Source of the DNA: Mesostigma viride
Lineage: Eukaryota > Streptophyta > Mesostigmatophyceae > Mesostigmatales > Mesostigmataceae
Direction of reading: 5' to 3'
NCBI GenBank assembly: GCA_009746045.1
Contig: RPFO01000945.1
Span: 31,057-95,056 of the forward strand
DNA length: 64,000 nucleotides
Positions 55,301-64,000 of this stretch are shown here, in pieces. The stretch's first letter is position 1, and every line of letters begins with the position of its first letter. The notes under the pieces were generated by a model. It saw only the letters and a program-made list of their open reading frames with translations, searched no databases and was not told the origin of the DNA. Made by a program: the position numbers and the translations under genes.

Positions 55301-58300
55301 CCCGCATCTCCCATCCCCATACCCGCATCTCTTGTTCCCATGCCCGCATCTCTTGTTCCCATACCCGCATCTCTTGTTCCCATGCCCGCATCTCCCATCC
55401 CCATGCCCGAATCTCTTGTTCCCATGCCCGCATCTCTTGTTCCCATGCCCGCATCTCTTGTTCCCATGCCCGCATCTCTTGTTCCCATGCCTGCATCTCT
55501 TGTTCCCATGTCCGCATCTCTTGTTCCCATGCCCGCATCTCTTGTTCCCATGCCCGCATCTCCCATCCCCATACCCGCATCTCTTGTTCCCATGCCCGCA
55601 TCTCTTGTTCCCATGCCCGCATCTCTTGTTCCCATGCCCGCATCTCCCATCCCCATGCCCGCATCTCTTGTTCCCATGCCCGCATCTCTTGTTCCCATGC
55701 CCGCATCTCCCATCCCCATGCCCGCATCTCTTGTTCCCATGCCCGCATCTCCCATCCCCATGCCCGCATCTCTTGTTCCCATGCCCGCATCTCTTGTTCC
55801 CATACCCGCATCTCCCATTCCCATGCCCGCATCTCTTGTTCCCATGCCCGCATCTCCCATCCCCATGCCCGCATCTCTTGTTCCCACACCCGCATCTCTT
55901 GTTCCCATGCCCGCATCTCTTGTTCCCATGCCCGCATCTCCCATCCCCATACCCGCATCTCTTGTTCCCATACCCGCATCTCTTGTTCCCATACCCGCAT
56001 CTCTTGTTCCCATGCCCGCATCTCCCATCCCCATGCCCGAATCTCTTGTTCCCATGCCCGCATCTCTTGTTCCCATGCCCGCATCTCTTGTTCCCATGCC
56101 CGCATCTCTTGTTCCCATGCCCGCATCTCTTGTTCCCATGTCCGCATCTCTTGTTCCCATGCCCGCATCTCTTGTTCCCATGCCCGCATCTCCCATCCCC
56201 ATACCCGCATCTCTTGTTCCCATGCCCGCATCTCTTGTTCCCATGCCCGCATCTCTTGTTCCCATGCCCGCATCTCCATCCCCATGCCCGCATCTCTTGT
56301 TCCCATGCCCGCATCTCTTGTTCCCATGCCCGCATCTCTTGTTCCCATGCCCGCATCTCTTGTTCCCATGCCCGCATCTCTTGTTCCCATGCCCGCATCT
56401 CTTGTTCCCATGCCCGCATCTCTTGTTCCCATACCCGCATCTCCCATCCCCATGCCCGCATCTCTTGTTCCCATGCCCGCATCTCCCATCCCCATGCCCG
56501 CATCTCTTGTTCCCATGCCCGCATCTCTTGTTCCCATGCCCGTATCTCTTGTTCCCATGCCCGCATCTCTTGTTCCCATGCCCGCATCTCCCATCCCCAT
56601 GCCCGCATCTCCCATCCCCATGCCCGCATCTCTTGTTCCCATGCCCGCATCTCTTGTTCCCATGCCCGCATCTCTTGTTCCCATGCCCGCATCTCTTGTT
56701 CCCATGCCCGCATCTCTTGTTCCCATACCCGCATCTCCCATTCCCATGCCCGCATCTCTTGTTCCCATGCCCGCATCTCCCATCCCCATGCCCGCATCTC
56801 TTGTTCCCACACCCGCATCTCTTGTTCCCATGCCCGCATCTCTTGTTCCCATGCCCGCATCTCCCATCCCCATACCCGCATCTCTTGTTCCCATACCCGC
56901 ATCTCTTGTTCCCATACCCGCATCTCTTGTTCCCATGCCCGCATCTCCCATCCCCATGCCCGAATCTCTTGTTCCCATGCCCGCATCTCTTGTTCCCATG
57001 CCCGCATCTCTTGTTCCCATGCCCGCATCTCTTGTTCCCATGCCCGCATCTCTTGTTCCCATGTCTGCATCTCTTGTTCCCATGCCCGCATCTCTTGTTC
57101 CCATGCCCGCATCTCCCATCCCCATACCCGCATCTCTTGTTCCCATGCCCGCATCTCTTGTTCCCATGCCCGCATCTCTTGTTCCCATGCCCGCATCTCC
57201 CATCCCCATGCCCGCATCTCTTGTTCCCATGCCCGCATCTCTTGTTCCCATGCCCGCATCTCTTGTTCCCATGCCCGCATCTCTTGTTCCCATGCCCGCA
57301 TCTCTTGTTCCCATGCCCGCATCTCTTGTTCCCATGCCCGCATCTCTTGTTCCCATACCCGCATCTCCCATCCCCATGCCCGCATCTCTTGTTCCCATGC
57401 CCGCATCTCCCATCCCCATGCCCGCATCTCTTGTTCCCATGCCCGCATCTCTTGTTCCCATGCCCGCATCTCTTGTTCCCATGCCCGCATCTCTTGTTCC
57501 CATGCCCGCATCTCCCATCCCCATGCCCGCATCTCCCATCCCCATGCCCGCATCTCTTGTTCCCATGCCCGCATCTCTTGTTCCCATGCCCGCATCTCTT
57601 GTTCCCATACCCGCATCTCTTGTTCCCATGCCCGCATCTCTTGTTCCCATGCCCGCATCTCTTGTTCCCATACCCGCATCTCTTGTTCCCATGCCCGCAT
57701 CTCTTATTCCCATGCCCGCATCTCTTGTTCCCACACCCGCATCTCCCACCCCCATGCCCGCATCTCTTGTTCCCATGCCCGCATCTCTTGTTCCCATGCC
57801 CGCATCTCCCATCCCCATGCCCGCATCTCTTGTTCCCATACCCGCATCTCGTTCCCATGCCCGCATCTTTTGTTCCCATGCCCGCATCTCCCATCCCCAT
57901 GCCCGCATCTCTTGTTCCCATGCCCGCATCTCTTGTTCCCATGCCCGCATCTCTTGTTCCCATGCCCGCATCTCCCATCCCCATGCCCGCATCTCCCATC
58001 CCCATGCCCGCATCTCTTGTTCCCATGCCCGCATCTCTTGTTCCCATGCCCGCATCTCTTGTTCCCATGCCCGCATCTCTTGTTCCCATGCCCGCATCTC
58101 TTGTTCCCATACCCGCATCTCTTGTTACCATGCCCGCATCTCTTGTTCCCATACCCGCATCTCTTGTCCCCATGCCCGCATCTCTTGTTCCCATGCCCGC
58201 ATCTCCCATCCCCATGCCCGCATCTCTTGTTCCCATGCCCGCATCTCCCATCCCCATGCCCCCATCTCTTGTTCCCATGCCCGCATCTCTTGTTCCCATG

Positions 58301-61300
58301 CCCGCATCTCTTGTTCCCATACCCGCATCTCTTGTTCCCATGCCCGCATCTCTTGTTCCCATGCCCGCATCTCTTGTTCCCATGCCCGCATCTCTTGTTC
58401 CCATGCCCGCATCTCTTGTTCCCATACCCGCATCTCCCATCCCCATACCCGCATCTCTTGTTCCCATGCCCGCATCTCTTGTCCCCATGCCCGCATCTCT
58501 TGTTCCCATGCCCGCATCTCTTGTTCCCATGCCCGCATCTCCATCCCCATGCCCGCATCTCTTGTTCCCATGCCCGCATCTCTTGTTCCCATGCCCGCAT
58601 CTCTTGTTCCCATGCCCGCATCTCTCGTTCCCATGCCCGCATCTCCCATCCCCATGCCCGCATCTCTTGTTCCCATACCCGCATCTCTTGTTCCCATGCC
58701 CGCATCTCTTGTTCCCATGCCCGCATCTCTTGTTCCCATGCCCGCATCTCTTGTCCCATACCCGCATCTCTTGTTCCCATGCCCGCATCTCTTGTTCCCA
58801 TGCCCGCATCTCTTGTTCCCATGCCCGCATCTCCCATCCCCATGCCCGCATCTCTTGTTCCCATGCCCGCATCTCTTGTTCCCATGCCCGCATCTCCCAT
58901 CCCATACCCGCATCTCTTGTTCCCATGCCCGCATCTCTTGTTCCCATGCCCGCATCTCTTGTTCCCATACCCGCATTTCTTGTTCCCATGCCCGCATCTC
59001 TTGTCCCATGCCCGCATCTCTTGTTCCCATGCCCGCATCTCTTGTTCCCACACCCGCATCTCTTGTTCCCATGCCCGCATCTCCCATCCCCATACCCGCA
59101 TCTCCCACCCCCATACCCGCATCTCTTGTTCCCATGCCCGCATCTCTTGTTCCCATACCCGCATCTCTTGTTCCCATGCCCGCATCTCTTGTTCCCATGC
59201 TCGCATCTCTTGTTCCCATACCCGCATCTCCCACCCCCATACCCGCATCTCCCACCCCATACCCGCATCTCTTGTTCCCATGCGCGCATCTCTTGTTCCC
59301 ATGCCCGCATCTCTTGTTCCCATGCCCGCATCTCTTGTTCCCATGCCCGCATCTCTTGTTCCCATACCCGCATCTCTTGTTCCCATGCCCGCATCTCTTG
59401 TTCCCATACCCGCATCTCTTGTCCCCATGCCCGCATCTCTGTTCCCATGCCCGCATCTCCCATCCCCATGCCCGCATCTCTTGTTCCCATGCCCGCATCT
59501 CCCCATGCCCCATCTCTTGTTCCCATGCCCGCATCTCTTGTTCCCATGCCCGCATCTCTTGTTCCCATGCCCGCATCTCTTGTTCCCATACCCGCATCTC
59601 TTGTTCCCATGCCCGCATCTCTTGTTCCCATGCCCGCATCTCTTGTTCCCATGCCCGCATCTCTTGTTCCCATGCCCGCATCTCTTGTTCCCATACCCGC
59701 ATCTCCCATCCCCATACCCGCATCTCTTGTTCCCATGCCCGCATCTCTTGTCCCCATGCCCGCATCTCTTGTTCCCATGCCCGCATCTCTTGTTCCCATG
59801 CCCGCATCTCCCATCCCCATGCCCGCATCTCTTGTTCCCATGCCCGCATCTCTTGTTCCCATGCCCGCATCTCTTGTTCCCATGCCCGCATCTCTCGTTC
59901 CCATGCCCGCATCTCCCATCCCATGCCCGCATCTCTTGTTCCCATGCCCGCATCTCTTGTTCCCATGCCCGCATCTCTTGTTCCCATGCCCGCATCTCTT
60001 GTTCCCATGCCCGCATCTCTTGTCCCATACCCGCATCTCTTGTTCCCATGCCCGCATCTCTTGTTCCCATGCCCGCATCTCTTGTTCCCATGCCCGCATC
60101 TCCCATCCCCATGCCCGCATCTCTTGTTCCCATGCCCGCATCTCTTGTTCCCATGCCCGCATCTCCATCCCATACCCGCATCTCTTGTTCCCATGCCCGC
60201 ATCTCTTGTTCCCATGCCCGCATCTCTTGTTCCCATACCCGCATTCTTGTTCCCATGCCCGCATCTCTTGTCCCCATGCCCGCATCTCTTGTTCCCATGC
60301 CCGCATCTCTTGTTCCCACCCCGCATCTCTTGTTCCCATGCCCGCATCTCCCATCCCCATGCCCGCATCTCCCACCCCCATACCCGCATCTCTTGTTCCC
60401 ATGCCCGCATCTCTTGTTCCCATACCCGCATCTCTTGTTCCCATGCCCGCATCTCTTGTTCCCATGCCCGCATCTCTTGTTCCCATGCCCGCATCTCCCA
60501 CCCCATACCCGCATCTCCCACCCCCATACCCGCATCTCTTGTTCCCATGCCCGCATCTCTTGTTCCCATGCCCGCATCTCTTGTTCCCATGCCCGCATCT
60601 CTTGTTCCCATGCCCGCATCTCTTGTTCCCATACCCGCATCTCTTGTTCCCATGCCCGCATCTCTTGTTCCCATGCCCGCATCTCTTGTTCCCATGCCCG
60701 CATCTCTTGTTCCCCATGCCCGCATCTCCCATCCCCATGCCCGCATCTCTTGTTCCCATGCCCGCATCTCTTGTTCCCATGCCCGCATCTCCCATCCCAT
60801 GCCCGCATCTCTTGTTCCCATGCCCGCATCTCTTGTTCCCATGCCCGCATCTCTTGTTCCCATGCCCGCATCTCCATCCCCATGCCCGCATCTCTTGTTC
60901 CCATGCCCGCATCTCTTGTTCCCATGCCCGCATCTCTTGTTCCCATGCCCGCATCTCTGTTCCATGCCCGCATCTCCCATCCCCATGCCCGCATCTCCCA
61001 TCCCCATGCCCGCATCTCTTGTTCCCATGCCCGCATCTCTTGTTCCCATGCCCGCATCTCTTGTTCCCATGCCCGCATCTCTTGTTCCCATGCCCGCATC
61101 TCTTGTTCCCATGCCCGCATCTCTTGTTCCCATACCCGCATCTCTTGTTCCCATGCCCGCATCTCCCATCCCCATGCCCGCATCTTTGTTCCCATGCCCG
61201 CATCTCCCACCCCATACCCGCATCTCTTGTTCCCATGCCCGCATCTCTTGTTCCCATGCCCGCATCTCTTGTTCCCATGCCCGCATCTCTTGTTCCCATG

Positions 61301-64000
61301 CCCGCATCTCTTGTTCCCATGCCCGCATCTCTTGTTCCATGCCCGCATCTCTTGTTCCCATGCCCGCATCTTCCCATCCCCATGCCCGCATCTCTTGTTC
61401 CCATGCCCGCATCTCTTGTTCCCATGCCCGCATCTCCCATCCCATGCCCGCATCTCTTGTTCCCATGCCCGCATCTCCCATCCCATACCCGCATCTCTTG
61501 TTCCCATGCCCGCATCTCTTGTTCCCATGCCCGCATCTCTTGTTCCCATGCCCGCATCTCCCATCCCCATGCCCGCATCTCTTCGTTCCCATGCCCGCAT
61601 CTCTTGTTCCCATACCCGCATCTGTTCCCATGCCCGCATCTCTTGTTCCCATGCCCGCATCTCTTGTTCCCATGCCCGCATCTCCCATCCCCATGCCCGC
61701 ATCTCTTGTTCCCATGCCCGCATCTCTTGTTCCCATGCCCGCATCTCTTGTTCCCATACCCGCATCTCTTGTTCCCATGCCCGCATCTCTTGTTCCCATA
61801 CCCGCATCTCCCATCCCCATTGCCCGCATCTCTTGTTCCCATGCCCGCATCTCCCATCCCATGCCCGCATCTCTTGTTCCCATGCCCGCATCTCTTGTTC
61901 CCATGCCCGCATCTCTTGTTCCCATGCCCGCATCTCTTGTTCCCATGCCCGCATCTCATCCCATGCCCGCATCTCCCATCCCCATACCCGCATCTCTTGT
62001 TCCCATGCCCGCATCTCTTGTTCCCATGCCCGCATCTCTTGTTCCCATACCCGCATTCTTGTTCCCATGCCGCATCTCTTGTTCCCATGCCCGCATCTCC
62101 CATCCCCATACCCGCATCTCCCCCATACCCGCATCTCTTGTTCCCATGCCCGCATCTCTTGTTCCCATGCCCGCATCTCTTGTTCCCATGCCCGCATCTC
62201 TTGTTCCCATGCCCGCATCTCTTGTTCCCATACCGCATCTCCCCCCCATGCCCGCATCTCCCACCCCATACCCGCATCTCTTGTTCCCATGCCCGCATCT
62301 CTTGTTCCCATGCCCGCATCTCTTGTTCCCATGCCCGCATCTCTTGTTCCCATGCCCGCATCTCTTGTTCCCATGCCCGCATCTCTTGTTCCCATGCCCG
62401 CATCTCTTGTTCCCATGCCCGCATCTCTTGTTCCCATGCCCGCATCTCTTGTTCCCATGCCCGCATCTCCCATCCCCATGCCCGCATCTCTTGTTCCCAT
62501 ACCCGCATCTCTTGTTCCCATGCCCGCATCTCCCATCCCCATGCCCGCATCTCTTGTTCCCATGCCCGCATCTCTTGTTCCCATGCCCGCATCTCATTCC
62601 CATGCCCGCATCTCTTGTTCCCATGCCCGCATCTCTTGTTCCCATGCCCGCATCTCTTGTTCCCATGCCCGCATCTCTTGTTCCCATGCCCGCATCTCCC
62701 ATCCCCATGCCCGCATCTCCCATCCCATGCCCGCATCTCTTGTTCCCATGCCCGCATCTCTTGTTCCCATGCCCGCATCTCTTGTTCCCATGCCCGCATC
62801 TCTTGTTCCCATGCCCGCATCTCTTGTTCCCATGCCCGCATCTCTTGTTCCCATGCCCGCATCTCTTGTTCCCATGCCCGCATCTCCCACCCCCATACCC
62901 GCATCTCTTGTTCCCATGCCCGCATCTCTTGTTCCCATGCCCGCATCTCTTGTTCCCATGCCCGCATCTCTTGTTCCCATGCCCGCATCTCTTGTTCCCA
63001 TGCCCGCATCTCTTGTTCCCATGCCCGCATCTCTTGTTCCCATGCCCGCATCTCATCCCATGCCCGCATCTCTTGTTCCCATGCCCGCATCTCTTGTTCC
63101 CATGCCCGCATCTCCCATCCCATGCCCGCATCTCTTGTTCCCATGCCCGCATCTCCCATCCCCATGCCCGCATCTCTTGTTCCCATGCCCGCATCTCTTG
63201 TTCCCATGCCCGCATCTCTTGTTCCCATGCCCGCATCTCCCATCCCCATGCCCGCATCTCTTGTTCCCATGCCCGCATCTCTTGTTCCCATGCCCGCATC
63301 TCTTGTTCCCATGCCCGCATCTCCCATCCCATGCCCGCATCTCTTGTTCCCATGCCCGCATCTCCCATTCCCATGCCCGCATCTCTTGTTCCCATGCCCG
63401 CATCTCTTGTTCCCATGCCCGCATCTCTTTTCCCATGCCCGCATCTCTTGTTCCCATGCCCGCATCTCTTGTCCCATACCGCATCTCTTGTTCCCATGCC
63501 CGCATCTCCCATTCCCCATGCCCGCATCTCTTGTTCCCATGCCCGCATCTCTTGTTCCATGCCCGCATCTCTTGTTCCCATTGCCCGCATCTCTCCCATG
63601 CCCGCATCTCTGTTCCCATGCCCGCATCTCTTGTTCCCATCCCATCCCGCATCTCTTGTTTCCATACCCGCATCTCTTGTTCCCATCTCCCATCTCTGCC
63701 ATGCCCCCATCTCTTTGTTCCCAACCCGCATCTCTTTCCCATGCCCGCATCTCTTCCCATGCCCGCATCTCTTGTTCCCATGCCCGCATCTCTTGTTCCC
63801 ATACCGCATCTCTTGTTCCCATGCCCGCATCTCCATTCCCATGCCCGCATCTCTTGTTCCCATACCCGCATCTCTTGTTCCCATGCCCGCATCTCCGTTC
63901 CCATGCCCGCATCTCTTGTTCCCATGCCCGCATCTCCCATTCCCCATGCCCGCATCTCTTTTTCCCATGCCCGCATCTCCGTTCCCATGCCCGCATCTCT
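49379..64000. repeat. 21-bp satellite, at least 14.6 kb, about 700 units
   Basis: Two main unit types differ in the middle seven bases: CATCTCTTGTTCCCATGCCC G and CATCTCCCATCCCCATGCCC G, each 21 bp. Minor variants are GTACCC-type (CATACCC for CATGCCC), CTCGTT and CACACCC. It runs to the window edge. Because 21 is divisible by three and no variant makes a stop, all six frames are open, giving frames of up to about 5,000 codons (MRAWEQE, MGTRDAG, CGHGNKR on minus). No start context, exon edge or sequence conservation supports a protein. Confidence 0.97.
53480..57060. repeat. Higher-order repeat zone within the 21-bp satellite
   Basis: Rare variants recur at exact multiples of the unit. CCCGAATCTC ends at 53,940, 55,410, 56,040 and 56,963 (spacings 70, 30 and 44 units, the last minus one deleted base). 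CTGCATCTCT recurs at 54,021 and 55,491 (70 units). Neighbouring unit orders match too. Confidence 0.88.

Noticed and set aside
48616-63996. A single minus-strand open frame of about 5,100 codons joining the 21-bp satellite, the GGGGT repeat and the NRAMP exon
   Set aside because: Openness follows from the 21-bp unit having no stop in any frame. There is no unique sequence, and indels merely switch frame. Treated as satellite, with the NRAMP part kept separately.
49379-64000. CRISPR array
   Set aside because: Units are directly adjacent 21-mers without variable spacers, in a eukaryotic intron-rich context.

Overview
This is nuclear DNA of an intron-rich eukaryote. Three protein genes can be assembled from exons whose splice phases agree. 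All three, and the plant-like C-terminal block of the first, suit a photosynthetic protist, most likely a green alga. Nothing in the window fixes the species, so that is an inference. There is no sign of bacterial, organelle or viral sequence.

Left part (1-8.9 kb). Positions 1-2186 are tetranucleotide satellite that changes unit from CCTC to CCCG to CCCA to ACTC. The 3' half of a plus-strand alpha/beta hydrolase gene follows (six exons, 2511-7645, including a 25-bp microexon). Its catalytic Asp and His are present; the nucleophile Ser must lie left of the window. A convergent gene on the minus strand begins after about 1.2 kb.

Middle-left (8,890-20,751, minus). This is a complete 11-exon gene for a predicted 1,197-residue receptor-like class I cyclic nucleotide phosphodiesterase. 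It has a short basic N-tail, TM1, an extracytoplasmic Cache/CHASE-like sensor region, TM2, a helical linker, a long Gly/Ser-rich stretch and an intact PDE domain. Most of its introns carry a different simple repeat; one intron appears to be GC-AG.

Middle (20.8-44.1 kb). First comes about 4 kb without a recognisable gene, then a nest of mobile DNA. There are five related 1.7-3.0 kb inverted-repeat elements (four bounded by TTAA, one by CTAG) with no recognisable transposase. There are copies of at least three non-LTR retrotransposon families (RT with YADD, a zf-RVT-type 3' ORF, and an endonuclease-end fragment). A 594-bp palindromic insertion has a 5-bp target duplication, and the matching empty site is present in the window. 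Two copies of a tRNA-like repeat also occur. Several insertions are dated relative to each other by target-site duplications.

Right part (44.2-64.0 kb, minus). Five exons encode the C-terminal half of an NRAMP-family divalent-metal transporter, with Cys-Pro-Pro where the family has Met-Pro-His in TM6. Upstream of its first visible exon lie a C-homopolymer, about 0.4 kb of CCCCA repeat, and then at least 14.6 kb of a 21-bp satellite (about 700 units) reaching the window edge. Because the unit length is a multiple of three and has no stop codon in any frame, the array produces huge spurious open frames. Its higher-order pattern shows recent segmental amplification, and unit-length errors increase sharply toward the right edge.
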